Shown: positions 10,834-23,776 of the stretch, one piece after another | Numbering within the stretch: the first letter of the stretch is position 1 | How the letters are laid out: each line of letters begins with the position of its first letter | Assembly (NCBI GenBank): GCA_013368445.1 | Contig: JAACJO010000007.1 | Location: 1,798,001-1,862,000, forward strand | Direction of reading: 5' to 3' | DNA: 64,000 nt | Origin: Leucocoprinus leucothites | Lineage: Eukaryota; Basidiomycota; Agaricomycetes; Agaricales; Agaricaceae | Notes under the pieces: generated by a model | Database searches by the model: none | The model's input: only the letters and a program-made list of their open reading frames with translations | Told to the model about the DNA's origin: nothing | Translations under genes and position numbers: made by a program

Positions 10834-11903
10834 TCCGTTTCGTCCCATCGTTCTACTAAACACTTTAGGTAAATTAATCGAGAAGATGATTGCCCGCTGC
10901 ATGCAGTTCGAAGCGGTATCCCTAGATGTTCTCCACCCTAATCAAATGGGTGGAGTTATCCAACGTTCCACGGAGGATGCAGGAGTATTCCTCACTCACA
11001 TCATTCGGACCAGATGGGCTAAAGGTATGGTTACTAGTGTCTGTGCTTTTGATATCGCCCAATTCTTCCCCTCCCTAAACCACGAAATCCTCACTAACAT
11101 TCTACAATGACAGGGGTTCGCCCCTGAACTCGTAAATTTCTTTTCACACTATCTCATAGGTCGATCCACTCAATTCATGTGGAACACTTTCCTATCTGAC
11201 GCCCATGATGCGGATGTTGGCATTGGGTAAGGCTCCGCTCTATCACCCATTCTATCCGCACTCTACCTAGCGCCCCTCATGTCCATGTTCGACCAACGCG
11301 CTCGTTTACAGTCTATCCCTTCTTCCCTTTTATCATTTGTCGATGACGGGCTTTGTATATCTCAAGCGAAGAATTATACTGACACTATTTCTTCCCTCAA
11401 ATCAGCTTATTCCATCATTAATTCCATTTGCACCAACCTCGGACTGGTCGTTGAACACGATAAGTCTGAGGTCTTTCACTTCTCCTCACGTCATAACGAT
11501 TCGAATCCCCCCCTTGATCTATCTGATGTTGGTGGTCCTATACTTCATCCCAAATGTTTCTGGCGATACTTAGGTTTCTACTTTGACCGTCGACTTTCAT
11601 TTCAAGAACACGTCCGGTATTACTCCACCAAAGCATTATCCACAGTGAAAGCTATGAATATGCTAGGCAACTCCACCCGAGGCCTCCTCCCTCTACAAAG
11701 GCGTCTACTCTATAGGTCATGCATTGTCCCCATGGCTACATATGGATTTCGACTCTGGTACTTTGAAGGCGCTCGTAATAAGGCACTTCTCAAGTCTTTA
11801 TCATCCATGCAAAGACGCGCGGCTCTCTGGATCACAGGTGCCTTCCGCACTTCTCCATTAGGCGGCGCTGAAAGCATTGCTGGACTCATTCCAATCCACC
11901 ATT
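10834..11903 (+). pseudogene. LINE-A ORF2 reverse transcriptase fragment
   Basis: Internal 1.07-kb piece of ORF2 without either element end. It covers RT from FRPIVLLNTLGKLIEKMI through FDIAQFFPSLNHEIL (motif A), GSALSPIL (motif B) and LLSFVDDGLCISQ (FVDD catalytic motif C, with two Asp), to the thumb region GLLPLQRRLLYRSC and GAESIAGLIPIH. Stops lie at 11108 (TGA) and about 11228 (G*GSALS, from GQGSALS). With no poly(A) or target duplication, it reached this place by deletion or recombination rather than as a recognisable retrotransposition. Confidence 0.88.
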
Positions 11904-13004
11904 GAGGAGGCGCATGGCCTTGTGGTGGAGATAAGTGATCTCACTGGCATCCCCAGTGAAATCAAGGAACAGTTGGTGGCAGGTGGGCCCAGTAGTAGTC
12001 ATGTGCAGCTTCTTGGCAGAGCTGGCAGTGGCAGTGGTGGCCTGATGCATCGCAGCGACACAATCAGGGTCGAGGGAGGGGTTTGCCTGTGCCAGCTTGA
12101 TGACCAACATGGGTGGTGCCAAAGTGCCAGAACAAGCAGCTTCCGCAAATGAGCACTGACAAGGCACCGGAGCAGAAGTGGGAATGGGCACCTTTGTGGA
12201 TGCTCAAGGGGGGCCACTAGTGCGCACCTTAGGGGGTGCTTGCTTGGGCAGTACAGGGGGATGGGCCGGGGCAGGCTGCGGGGCCTTGGGGGAGCCCATG
12301 TCGATGTCACATAGTTCTGCTTTGTCAGCGGATCCATGGGTTGCCTCATGGACGATGCGTGTGTCTTTAGGGGAGGCTTCCAGCTCATTGAACCGGGTGA
12401 AGCCCTGCATGAAGGAGCAAAAGGTGGTCCAGCCATGGCTAGCCCACTGTTCGCCCATGGAAATGTGTGCACTCCCATGCCTGCTCATCTCGAATTCATA
12501 GACAGCACTGGCAAGATAGCTAGCACATGCCTTGGCATAGTCCTCGTCGAGGAGGGAATTGTCAGGAAGCTCTCACATGAAGCATAAGAACTTCTTGAGG
12601 CCATTGAAAGCCCACTTGGCTGTGGCATCGTCTCCAGGCATGGTCCTGGTGGAGGACGATGGGGTGGATGGTGCAATTGGGGGAGGAGTGGGGACTGGGT
12701 AGTATGTAGTACCACCAGCGATGAGAGGGGCCTTGGGACCAAAGGTCACTGGAGGCTGAGTAGTAGGTGCCAGCGACGGAATGTCAGCGGGCACCGAGGG
12801 AAGGGGTGAAGGCAACTGAAGGTCAGCCCTTATGGAGACAATAGCAGCCTTGAAGTCCACCATCGTGCGGGTTGGCTGGGTGGAGGTGGAGGGCCTTGGG
12901 GCCTCTTCAATCATATCAAGCTCATCATTGCCAGACACGATGTCAGAGTCGAGGTCCATGTTCATGATCTCGCAACTAATAGCTTTAGACTTTCGCCTAC
13001 CCAT
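11904..13004 (-). pseudogene. G3 gag N-terminal and middle part, frameshifted
   Basis: Open at 12573-13004 from MGRRKSKAISCEIMNMDLDS through LIAGGTTYYPVPTPPPIAPS to a TGA after FLCFM. The reading then continues at 12204-12488 (FMQGFTRFNELEASPKDTR, HGSADKAELCDIDMGSPKAP) and at 11886-12191 (TSAPVPCQCSFAEAACSG, MLVIKLAQANPSLDPD, HQLFLDFTGDASEITYLHHK) after another shift. It is less degraded than the G3 copy at 8707-10363 and confirms that the G3 N-terminus differs from G1 and G2. Confidence 0.82.
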
Positions 13005-13091
13005 GTTTTGCTAGTGTAGACAATGTAGTATTGTACTCAAACTAAGACACCAACTCAAGAGATGGTGGTGGTAAGAGGACAAGAAGGGATG
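11904..13091 (-). mobile_element. G3 gag-only retroposon, 3'-truncated
   Basis: The 5' end at 13091 has the shared leader (CATCCCTTCTTGTCCTC, TTACCACCACCATC) and ATG at 13004. The copy is cut off at 11904, inside the LHHKAMRLLN block, where the LINE-A fragment begins. Confidence 0.83.
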
Positions 13092-13093
13092 GC

Positions 13094-13395
13094 TGTCAGA
13101 TGTGCTCTGGACAGTCTACAAGTATTTGTGATTGATTTGTTGATGTGTGAAGTTAGAGTTGATGCAGAGGTTGCTTAGTCAGTTGTAGATCACCTGACTG
13201 GATGTTCAACTCTCCTGTGGATGCTTTCTTGACTCTCAGTCATTTACAGTTGTCCACAGGTGAGTACAAGTCTCTATCTTGTTAATAAAGTCATTTACAG
13301 TTGTCCACAGATTCCTGTGTGAGTTGTGAGCTCCCTGGGCAATTTCTCTGGTTTCTAGGACCTCCTACATGTCCCCTGTGTGTCACCTTCTAACA
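13094..13395 (+). repeat. LTR-c solo LTR (302-bp form), mismatched flanks
   Basis: TGTCAG...CTAACA. Left flank atggc and right flank tgcac do not match each other or the flanks of another LTR in the window. One side is therefore deleted or rearranged with a copy outside the window. Confidence 0.9.
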
Positions 13396-13707
13396 TGCAC
13401 ATAGAGGAAACATCTGTGAAAATGTCCTTGAAGGTGGACAGTCACATGCAGTTGGTCATGTGATTTGGCATAATGTGGACACCATTCACAAAGTAAGGGA
13501 CATCAAGAACCTTAAGGCAGGATCTCGACCTGGGGTGGCATGTCTTGATTGCAAAGGGAGTGGTGAAGACAGAGAGAATGGCAGCCTCAATGATGTCACA
13601 GTTAGCATCAGAGGGGACAGAAGAGGTGTGCAGCACAATCATGCTGTATGCCTTGGTAATATTCTCCACATGCAAGATCAACTTGGTGTAGGAGAGGGAA
13701 TCATTGA
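13396..13707 (-). mobile_element. G1 gag internal fragment
   Basis: The minus strand encodes NDSLSYTKLILHVENITKAYS to FVNGVHIMPNHMTN and VSSMC, the middle of G1 gag. The LTR at 13094-13395 cuts one end. The other end is joined head-to-head to a plus-strand G1 5' end at 13708. Confidence 0.8.
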
Positions 13708-14060
13708 CATCCCTCCTTGACCTCTTACCACCACCATTGAAAGTTGGTGTTTGATTAGACATCTAGTTACACATCATATTCTACCTATTCCACATGGGTA
13801 AACGAAGGTCCAAGTCTAACAAGCCTCCCCGCCAAACAACCAAGTCCGCTGAAGCCTCTTTTTTTTAAAAAAAAAAAAAAATCAATGAATTTATATAGCA
13901 GTGCTTGATCGCAGTCTGCTTTCAACTAAATAATACAAACTGACAGTACACTACAGCAAGCTGGGGTACACGAAGCGGTCTTTGACTGCTTAAGACAAAG
14001 ACTATATATGATTAGTCCAGTAAAATAGAAAAGACTCAAGAGAGACTATAAAACAAGGTG

Positions 14061-17000
14061 TCATACACAGAGATCGGTCTCAAACAAAAAGAGAAAAGAG
14101 GAAATGAAAGAATAAAGTTCACCTTCATTTGGTTTGGTGGGCACAGGAGCTTGAAGTGGTGGTGGACACATGTCTTGATTGGTGAAGGCAAAAGCAGCCA
14201 GGTTCTTTTTCAAAAACTTGATGAGGAACTTGTATTGAGGGAAGGCACATTGCACCCATTGGGTATGGATGGGATAGAGGGGGCAGTAACACAGGATATG
14301 GTGTCGTGTTTCCAGGCGATGCCCGCAGCGACAGATTTTGGGTTTGAGGGGGAAAAATCTCTTGTGATAAGCTCCAATTGGAGCATGATTAAGAATAGCA
14401 TGAGTCATGCATGTGCATAGTGATGGCAACTCATTGGCTATGGGAAGCCAGGTACCCCCTTTTACGTAAGTGGGGATAAGGAATTTGTGGTTCTTTTTTG
14501 AAAGAAGGAAACCGCTGCCGCAGTACTTCTTCTTCCAGAATGTAGACTCCCAGGATTTCTGACAATCGTTGGTGGCTTTGTGTCACAAAAAGTCCAGGGT
14601 AGCACCCATATGGGGAGGAGCATGAATGCAAGTGGAAGTGACGTCATTGTGGACTTTGAGATGGGGTTTCCAATGCCACTTTGATGGGACATCCCAGAAG
14701 TCGATAGACCAAGATGGCTTGGCAGCGAGCCAGTCCAGTAGAAGTCAGCAGACTTGGATGGAATGTGACTGACTCGAGTGGATAGAGGGGTTGACTGCTA
14801 GCTTGGCTGCTGGAAGACAGTCAGTGATGAGGATGATGTGATCGCATTGGAGAGAGATGGCCTTTGCAATGCCGATACGAATGGAATAGAGTTCAGTGTC
14901 AGTAGAAGACGCCCAACCGCTTGCCTGTTTTGCATGGGACACTTGTTGTCTGCTGCGATATAAATGTGCCACCGAAACCACCTGAAGGGAACCTACAAGT
15001 GGGACAGAGGCATCAGTAACAACTGAAATACAATTACGATTGGCAGAAGAAGAGGAGAAAACTGAGTCAAGAGACAACACATGTTTATACATCTCGTGCT
15101 TGTCCGAGTGGTTACAGGGATGAAAATGAATGGAATCAGGGAAAATATCCATGAGACGAGAGCCAGGCTTGGATTCAGGAGCGAAGGGAGAAAAGGAATC
15201 AGAGAGATGAGAGAGAGAACTATCTACATCAATAAGAGGGCCTTTGATTTTAGCTTTATTGGCCGGAGTAAGAAGGCGAAGTGATTGAGGATGGGGGGAG
15301 GAGTTAAGAGAGAAACGGTCAGATAGAAGAGAACGTAACACATGATTAGAAGGTAAAGTAGAGACTCAGTACGATGAACGAATAGCTAGTTTACGAAGAT
15401 GAAGGTGAATAGGGATAAGTCCAGCAATACTTTCGATGCCACCAGAAGGAGAAGTTTGAAAGGCGCCTGTGATCCAAAGAGCAGCACGCCTTTGCATAGT
15501 TGATAGGGACTTGAGAAGTGCCTTGTTACAAGCACCCTCGAAGTACCAAAGTCAGAAGCCATACATGGCCACAGGGACAACACATGACCTATAGAGCAGG
15601 CATTTCTGTAGAGGGAGGAGGCCTCGGGTGGAGTTGCCTAGCATACCCATAGCTTTCACCGTGGATAATGCTTTGGTAGAGTAGTATCAGACATGCTCCT
15701 GAAATGAGAGTCAATGATTGAAGTAAAAGCCAAGGTATCGCCAGACTCATTTTGGGTGGAGGAGAGGACCTCCAACATCGGATAGGTCAAGTGGAGGATT
15801 AGAATTGTTATGACAATGGGAAAAGTGGAAGACTTCGGATTTATCGTGTTCAATGACAAGTCCAAGATCAGTACAAATGGAGGTAATGATGGAATAGGCT
15901 GCTTTAAGAGAAGAAATGGTGTCAGAGTAGTTCTTTGCTTGAGATATACAAAGCCCATCATCGACAAAGGATAGAAGGGAAGAGGGGATTGATTGTAGCC
16001 GAGCATGTTAATCAAACATGAACATGAGAGGTGCTAAATAAAGCACAGATAGTATGGGTGATAATGCAGAACCTTGCCCCAAGCTGACATCCGCGTTATG
16101 GGCATCAGATAAGAAAGTGTTCCACATGAATTGTGTGGATCGACCTATGAGGTAATGAGAAAAGAAGTTAACAATTTCAGGGGCGAACCCTTAGTGCCAT
16201 AGTATGTCAGTGAGAATTTTGTGGTTTAGAGAAGGGAAGAATTGTGCGATGTCGAAGGCACAAACAGTAGTAATCATACCTTTGGCCCATCCAGCCCGAA
16301 TAATGTGAGTGAGGAATACTCCTGTGTCTTCAGTAGATTGTTGGATAACTCCACCCATTTGGTTGGGGTGAAGGACATCTAGAGATACCGCCTCATACTG
16401 CATGCGGCGAGTGATCATCTTCTCGATTAGTTTTCCTAAAGTGTTTAGTAGGACAATGGGACGAAACACTTTCAGTGTATCATAGGCCGGTTTATTTGGC
16501 TTGGGAATGATAATAGAGACCGAGTCCTTGAAGTGGCTCAGCCAGTGAGAGAGACGTATGCATGCATTAGCAATGAGTAGTATGTTTCTGAGGCACTCAT
16601 TGTGGGCAGCGATAGACTTCAAATGTTTCCAGGAGACATGATCAGGCCCGGGTGCTGAAGAATTAGTACATGAAGAGAGGGATTCGGTGAGTTCAAGGGC
16701 AGAGAAGTTAGCCCAAGAGCGGGGAGGAAGGAATTTCATCTCATTCAGAATGTTAGGGCTTACCGGTCGACCGGATGCTGAATTATACAATGAATGGAGT
16801 GCATTCCATAAATCCGGAAGATCATTAAAGGGTCGTCCTTGATAACGAATACCCTAAATGGCAGGGAGTTTGCATTGTTTGACCCATTCCATAAGGTCCC
16901 AGGGTCGCTTGTTGGTCGATGCGATTTCATAAATGTGTTCATCAAAGAAAGAGGGCTTGGCAGCTCAAGTAGCTGCTCTGAATGCCCACCAGTCTTTTCG

Positions 17001-18014
17001 ATCCTTTGTTCTTCTGTAAGTAAGAAGAGTCTCAGAACAGTGGGGGGACCACCATTCCTTCGACTGGTTAGTAATCCATACAGTTTTAGAATTGATATTC
17101 CAAGATTCAGAAAAGATTCGAGAAATAGAGTCAGAAATATTGTTCAGACAAGAGGTAGAATGAATGTTCGAACAATCAAGAGCCGCTAGATGCTCAGAGA
17201 CTTGAGAAATAAAAGCTGTCTCTTCATCGCTATCTTTCGGCAGTACGCATTTTTTATAATTAATATAATCTGGACGAATTGGAAGATCCATAATCAATGG
17301 TGCATGATCTGAAGGAAGTCTCGAATTGGCATCAATGACATGGGAAATAGAATTATTGGCACAGAAAATGAGATCAATAACCGAGTTGTCATGACTTTCG
17401 ATAGGAGAGAAATGGGTTGGAGAAAACATGGTCAGTATCGACCTATTAAGATTGTAACAGTCTACTAACTCCATTAGAGTTAACGCAGATTGAGGCACAT
17501 GAGTGGTTGAGGGATCCCATTCTGGAGAGTGACAATTGAAGTCACCTCCCATATATACAATATTAGGAATGTCAATGAAGTTCATCAAAAGAAAGTTAAT
17601 CGCCAATGATGATGAGTCAGAGTATATGTTAAGTAGGTGGATATAGTTACCCTGGTTAAATAATCCCAAGATTTGTATGTCCCGATGGTTAACCCATTCC
17701 TGTTGAAGGATGGGTCTCATGCAAAGTAGACGCCTGTGGACATAAGTCAGAGTACAGGGTTGGAGGTTGTTAGGCTTAGTAGGGCGGACCATACACAGCC
17801 ACTCCGGGTGAATAGGGGCACCTATGACATCATCCCCTTCTGGGTTAGTTGTAGAGGGTGCTTTACATATGTAGTTCCAAGGGGGTTCCTGTATAAAAAT
17901 TATGTCAAAGTCCAGCTTTTTGGATTCAAGGAGAGTGTCAACCAGGGAGTAAGATTGTCCCACATTTTGCGAATAGATACGAACAGAGGAAATCTGATTG
18001 TTCTTACCAGGCAT
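14061..18014 (-). pseudogene. LINE-A ORF2: endonuclease, RT, RNase H; nonsense-broken
   Basis: Exactly 1318 codons from ATG 18014 to TGA 14061, with no net frameshift. The APE-type endonuclease is at the N-terminus: IYSQNVG, IIFIQEPPW, YMGGDFNC, SVIDLIFCAN, LPSDHAPLIMDLP. RT occupies the centre (FDIAQFFPSLNH; FVDDGL-type region, partly mutated). RNase H follows (VVTDASVP, TELYSIRIG, LITDCLPAAK). The C-terminal knuckle is CRCGHRLETRHHILCYCPLY. These features fit Tad1-type fungal LINEs. Stops include CGA to TGA (about 16970), TAG at about 16855, CAA to TAA (16191) and several more toward the C-terminus. The enzyme would nick target DNA and copy the element RNA there. Confidence 0.92.
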
Positions 18015-18016
18015 AT

Positions 18017-20794
18017 TTAAACTGCAACTCTGCCACTGGAGCGATTGGAATTGGCATGGACAGCATGTGCAGTGCATGATTCGGCAGCTTTGTTAGAGTG
18101 CCAGGTCTGGTCGAACCTGTTCCTCCAGAATGGACATTTAGTATCATTTGCATGATGATCACCTTTGCAATTAAGGCACTTGAAGTTCTCGAGATGAGGA
18201 CATGGGATGCCATCAGGAGTAGCATCACGAGGGGGATTGGATTTGAGGTTGGCCTTGCAATACCAGGCCATGGATCGATGATTCTCAACATGGTGAGGGC
18301 CACCACAAATTTGACAGTGCATGCCGAGGGCACTACACACATGAGTGGGGTGGCCCCACTGCCAGCAGTTCCTGCACTGTGCAACACCAGGATGCATACT
18401 GGTGGCACAAATGGTTCCAATATGTCAGCTGAAATTGATAGTATGGTTAACCAATGTCTTAGCTTTGGTACCATTCTGGGAATCCCAGATATCAAACCAT
18501 ACAACTGCTGTGTCCGATTTTGGGGAGGCTTTCATGACACAAGGGTGGGCGGCAAGGATGACATTTTTGAAAAGCAATGATTGGCCAAGGGCTTGTTCGA
18601 CAAATGCAGGGGAGAGAGGGTTGGATGAATTGGCTACCCAATAAGGGACGCCAATGATTTTGAGGAATGATTTAGATTGTGGGAGATGAGGCTCAATAGG
18701 GATGGCATCTCCTAATTGCCAGGCTTTTTTCAGCCATGATTTAATGGTGTCGAGGTCAGAGGGAGTGGTGATACCCAAGGTGGCGATGGAGATGCCATTG
18801 TATGATTCATGGACAGACTCAACGCGAAGTTTTGATTGGGCAGCAGTAAGGCTGCAGTTACAGAATTCTGCTGCCTTGTTGAAATCTTTAATTCAGTTGG
18901 CAATGATGTTGCCCTCGAAGGGGATGAGGACTTGATGGCGAGTAGGCCTGTGTGTAGTCATTTTGGGTTTAGCGTGTTGAGCACTTGTGGTTGATGGTTC
19001 AGGCACCTGAGATTGGGCGCTTCCAAATCCTGTCTTGTACATGGCAAGGACTTTGTCATAAGATAATTCAGGGAAGGCGAGTATTATTTCTCGCATCTTG
19101 ACCCCATCAATATTGGAGGAGGAGTTGGAAGAGGAAGTTGCTGGCTGGACACCCCGTCGGGTGACATCAGCGAATGACACATTCTTCTTGTTAAAATGTT
19201 CCATAAGGGGTTTGGTGGATGCCTTACAGTCAGGGGGGGGAATGGGAGGCAGCATATCAGAGGCACCCTTGGGGTTAGGTTTTGATGGCTGAGCCTGGCC
19301 ATCAAAAGAAGGGCGCTCAACTGAGCACTTGAAGTTTCCATTCCCGTTCCTTGGAGTCATGTGATTGGAAGGTGGAGGAGGGGCCCAGGAAACTCGAATA
19401 GGACTGACAGGCTTAGAAGACGTAACATCATTCTTTGCCTGTAGGGAGCCTGACACAGACAAAATGTCACATGCCTTGCCAGAAGACATGAAGTCATTCT
19501 GGGGTAGAAGAATAGTGCCCTCAGTGGGAGGGGCTTGGTCGATGTTCACTCGTTTGTCATCGATCTGAGCTGTGGGGTTAGTTTTCCCGACAACAATGCC
19601 AGGCGGAAATAGGGGGATGGGGATGATAGATGGAGAAGGTTTATGTGCCTTTTTCCCCTTCCCTTTACCCTTAGGAGGGGGGGAAGAGTTTGTCATGGGG
19701 ATATCGGAAGGAGGGCCATAATATTGCCTCAATGCTTCAGTGATCATGAGTCTGCTTTCACCATTAATGGGTAAGCGGTCCCAGCCTGCCTCAAACATAG
19801 TGGTAAGTAGGCAATAGATTGGTTCCCCCATTTGGGGAACTCTTGGGTCTTTATCACCAGGCCATAATCCAAGAGCGGCATGATGTTTGAAGAAATTGGT
19901 AACATATTTAAGCGCCTTGAGTGCTTTGTAGGCAGCTTCACCAACAATAACAGTCTCTTCGGTGGCTGTGTTTGAATGATCCTTAAGATCCGGTAGATGT
20001 GGCTGTGTAGGCCTAGATTCCTGTGGCTGTGCGGTGATGTCATCGGTGACATCATGTGTGACATCAGGTGTGACACCACTAGTGTCAGATGATCTGGCAA
20101 AGAAGGTAGCCGGAGTACTAGTTGGCACAGCTTTTGCTGACTCAGCAGATCTATGGATCGCATGAGGCAGCCTTAAGGTGGGTGGGGGTCCAAAGTGTCT
20201 ATTGACTGGCTCCCTGTTTTTGAATAACCCATCCTCTATATTGCCCCACGCATCCCCATGAGAGCTTAGGTTCAAAGGGTCAGGAGGTTGAAACTCACCT
20301 ATAAATCCCTCTCCAAACGGATGGAAAGGAATAGGCGATTTAAAGCCACCATATGCATTCAGGGATGCAGTTCTTGAGATGGCCTTGGGGGTAATGTCTA
20401 GTCCCCTATGAGGCTCTCGAGCATGAGCTCGCTTAGTGCATGAAGAGGGGGGAGGGGGAGTTCTGAAGGATGAGTGTGATGCTACGCACGATAATGTAGC
20501 TCGGGCAGCAGAGGGAGAAGAAGGGGGGGAAGTTGAAACCGATGAGTCAGAATCGCTCTCACCACTCTCCTCTTCTTGATCAGAGCCAGCTCTTGATGGG
20601 GCAGCAGACTTGGCATCGTCTTGAACAGAGTACCTAGTCAATTTGATGGATAGTGCAGGAGACTTTGAGTGGTCGCGCTTGTTAACTGAGATATGTGTTT
20701 TGGTGTCGGCAAGGTTCATAGGGTCCGAAGATGGCAGAGGGGAACCCTTAAGGTCCACCCAGTGCAATGGTGTAGTTATTACAGTAGTATTCAT
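18017..20794 (-). pseudogene. LINE-A ORF1 gag, broken mainly by an internal TGA
   Basis: Open from 20815 to 18893. Position 20815 corresponds to the start in other copies, but ATG is changed there, so the first ATG is 20794. TGA at 18893 lies in AN*IKDFNKAAEFC. The knuckle region then follows: CRNCWQWGHPTHVC, CQICGGPHHVENH, CLNCKGDHHANDTKCPFW, ending SSGRVAV and TAA 18019-18017. A further stop sits near 18425. Regions in order: acidic Ser-rich, TPKAISRTAS, HAIHGSAESA, KGKGKGKKAHKP, a HFNKKNVSFADVTRRG segment, and the QVLIPFEGN to PYWVANSSN core shared with G1-G3 gag. The ORF2 ATG starts 2 nt after the stop. Confidence 0.9.
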
Positions 20795-20858
20795 AGTCAA
20801 TGTGTATGTAGACACTGTCAGAGAAATCGATGATGGTGGTAAGAGGGAAAGGAGGATT

Positions 20859-21620
20859 GTCCGCTGAAGCCTCCGCCAATGAGCTCAACATCGCTGAGAT
20901 GTCTGAAGATGAACATCTCAACCTCTACAATGATCCCCGCAATGTTTGTGGGTTCTTTGGTCTTCCCCAGGCTGACATTTCATCACCCGGTCCCTCCTCC
21001 CTGCCTGCTGCTAATGTTCCATTGCAGCCAGTAGTGCCACTCATGGCTGACATTCCGTCGCCATCTCCAAAGCCCTTCACTGCTGGTGGACAGACATTCT
21101 ACCCTGTGAAGAACCCACCCTCCCCAGCACTGCCATCCGCTGTCTCCTCCGGGTCAACTGAGGAGTCAGCTGAGACTTGGGCTCTTGCTGGGCTCTGCTT
21201 CTTCACCCACTTTGTCGGGTCAGTCCTCCAAGGCCCCCTACCCGAGGCCACCATCACCGTACTTGCCCCAACCCTCATTGGGCTTGTTGCAGAAGTCTTC
21301 AACTGTGGCCAAGGTGACACGGCCCTCACCAGCGAGTGTATGCATGCCCAGGGTTGGGACACATTCGCAAGCTTCATCCAGGATTGCACCACCAGAGCTC
21401 TGGAGGCCGGCCCTAATCATATGTGTGTCATCCATGAGGTGACCTATGGATCTGCTGACTCAGCAGGTCCATGTGATATTGACATGGGCTCCCCCAAGGT
21501 GCCTACTTTACCACCCCCGGATTGTTGGCCTGCCCCAGCCCATCCCTCCCTACCGCCCAAGCCGGTGCCTGCAAAGGCCCGTGCTAGTGGCAAAGCACCC
21601 ATTCAAGTGCCCCCTGCTCA
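20859..21620 (+). pseudogene. Mosaic gag: G1 N-terminus joined to G2 linker
   Basis: With 13794-13858 (MGKRRSKSNKPPRQ), the frame continues through LNIAEMSEDEHLNLYNDP and KPFTAGGQTFYPV to FIQDCTTRALEAGPN, all G1 type. It then switches to G2 type at HEVTYGSADSAGPCDIDMGS, PTLPPPDCWPAP and PKPVPAKARASGKAPIQ. In pure G1 copies this place reads HGSADKAEP and PPKQAPAKARASGPPQ. The switch lies in a conserved block, as expected for template switching or recombination. The frame is open until truncation at 21620. Confidence 0.82.
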
Positions 21621-23429
21621 CATCCTCCTTTCCCTCTAACCACCATCATCGATTTCTTTGATGGTGTCTATATACGCATTGACTACGAATACTATTGAAA
21701 TGACTACACCATTGCACTGGGTAGACCTCAAGGGTTCCCCACCACTGTCTTCGGACCCCATGAACCTCGCTGACACTGAAACATGTGTCTCAATCAACAA
21801 GCACAACCACTCTAATTCTCCTGCACTATCCATCAAATCGACCAGGCACTCTGTTCAGGACGATGCCAAGTCAGCTGCCCCTTCCAGGGCTGGCTCCGAC
21901 CAAGAAGAAGAGAGCGGTGAGAGTGATTCTGACTCGTCTGTATCAACCTCCCCCCCTCCATCACCCATCGCTGCCCATGCTACATTAATGTGTGTAGCAT
22001 CACACTCATCCCTTAGAACCCCACCTCCCCACTCGTCAAGGACTAGATGAGTTCACACTTGTAGAGTTCAACAAGGTCTGGACACCACTCCCAAGGCCAT
22101 CTCAAGAACCACGTCTATGAGCGCATATGACGGCTTCAAGTCACCCATTCCTTTCCGTCCATTCGGCAAGGGATTTCTTGGTGAGCTCAAACAACCTGAT
22201 CCTCTTAACTTAGACTCTCGCGGGGACATGTGGGGCAACATGGAGGACAGGATATTTGAAAACGGGGAGCCAGTCAATAGACAATTTGGACCCCCACCCA
22301 CCTCAAGGCTGCCTCATGCGATCCACGGATCCGCTGAGTCAGCAAATGCTGTGCCAACCAGCACTCCAGCTACCTTTTTTGCCAGATCTTCTAATCCCAA
22401 TGACGTCACACCTGATGTCACACATGATGTCACTGGTGACATCACTGTACAGCCGCAGGAGCCTAGGCCTGCACAGCCACATCTTCCGGATCTTAAGGAT
22501 CCATCAAACACTGCCACTGAAGAAACTGTTATTGTCAGTGAAGCTACCTACAAAGCACTTGAGGCGCTTAAATATGCTACTAATTTCTTTAAACATCATG
22601 TTGCGCTGGGATTATGGCCTGGTATGAAAGATCCAAGGGTTCCCCAAATGGGGGAACTGATTTATTGCTTACTCACCACTATGTTTGAAACAGGCTGGGA
22701 CCGCTTACCCATTAATGGTGAAAGCAGACTCACCATTGTTGATGCATTGAGGCACTATTATGGCCCGCCTCCTGATATCCCCATAACGGACTCTTCCCCC
22801 CCTCCTAAGGGCAAAGGGAAGGGAAATAAGGCAAGTAAACCTTCTCCGTCTTTCATCCCTACCCCTATATTTCCGCCTGGCATTGTCATTGGGCAAACTA
22901 AACCCACAGCTCGTATCAACGATGATCATATGAACGTCGACCAAGCTCCTCCTGCTGAGGGCACTCCCCCCCCAGAATGACGTTTCGTCTTCTGGTAAGG
23001 CACGTGATGTTTCGTCCGTGTCAGGCTCCCATAAGGCAAAGAATGATGTTACATCTTCTAAGCCTGTCGGTCCTATTCGCGTCTCCCAGGCCCCTCCTCC
23101 ACCTCCCAATCACGTGACCCCAAGGAATGGAAATGGAAATTTTGAGCACTCAGTTGGGCACCCTTCTTCTGATGGCCAAGCTCAGCCATCTAAACCTAAC
23201 CCTAAAGGCACCTCTGAAATGCTGCCCCCTATTCCCCCTCCTGACTGTAAGGCATCCACCAAACCCCTTACAGAACACTTTAACAAGAAGAATGTGTCAT
23301 TCGCTGATGTCGCCCGACAGGGTGTCTAGCTGGTGACTTCCTCTTCTAACTCCTCCAACATTGACAGGATTAAGATGCAAGAAATGATACTCGCCTTCCC
23401 TGAATTATCTTATGACAAAGTCCTTGCTA

Positions 23430-23643
23430 CAGTGGCTCAAAAAACTGTCCCAATGTTTTCGCATTTTGGACATATTTGCTAATACCAGGGCAGATATATG
23501 GCCTAGCATCCTGAAAATATTCACACAGGTACCTTGACATATTGGGAGCATATATTCCCATGATCACATGACCTTGTCCATCAATGAATTAGTAATGAAT
23601 TATTAAAAATATCTACTCATTGGGACAGTTTTTTGACCCCCTG
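23430..23643. repeat. Left 214-bp TIR, itself with inverted ends
   Basis: The outer end is CAGTGGCTCAAAAAACTGTC. The inner end, in reverse complement, is CAGGGGGTCAAAAAACTGTC. The arm therefore looks like a small inverted-repeat unit in its own right. Inverted partner: 24809-25022. Confidence 0.9.
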
Positions 23644-23776
23644 TCAGCCTCCCAGTATCTATCTTGTAACATGCCAGGGGAGCATCAGGGCAGGTGTGGG
23701 AGTAGTAAACAAGATCATGTGACCTTGGTTGACATGTTGAGATGGCTACAACTGTCTTTCTTCCTGCCACTACATC

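Larger units (their letters stand above)
13859..20858 (-). mobile_element. LINE-A copy 2, full length (7.0 kb)
   Basis: Complete minus-strand insertion with a 15-bp target duplication (GTCCGCTGAAGCCTC). The 3' end at 13859 shows poly(A) preceded by a T-run and TATAAATTCATTGATT; the 5' end at about 20858 is the short CTCCTTTCCC leader. The order is leader, ORF1 (18017-20794), a 2-nt gap, ORF2 (14061-18014) and a ~200-bp 3' UTR (13859-14060) in which I see no gene. It is young enough that most damage is nonsense substitution rather than indels. Confidence 0.93.
13708..21620 (+). mobile_element. G1/G2 mosaic gag-only retroposon split by LINE-A copy 2
   Basis: The 5' part is 13708-13858 (leader CATCCCTCCTTGACCTC, then ATG at 13794); the 3' part is 20859-21620. 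LINE-A copy 2 (13859-20858) interrupts it, leaving the 15-bp duplication GTCCGCTGAAGCCTC at 13844-13858 and 20859-20873. The element is cut at 21620 by the 5' end of LINE-A copy 6, so its 3' tail is missing. Confidence 0.85.

Noticed and set aside
13094..13395. A second LTR-mediated inversion involving the LTR at 13094-13395
   Set aside because: Its flanks (atggc, tgcac) match no other LTR flank in the window, so the event cannot be reconstructed from this sequence.
22950..23000. C-run frameshifts in ORF1 (about 22970) and G1 gag (about 50440) as programmed frameshift sites
   Set aside because: Sibling copies carry nine Cs and stay in frame; the length differences look like ordinary homopolymer slippage.
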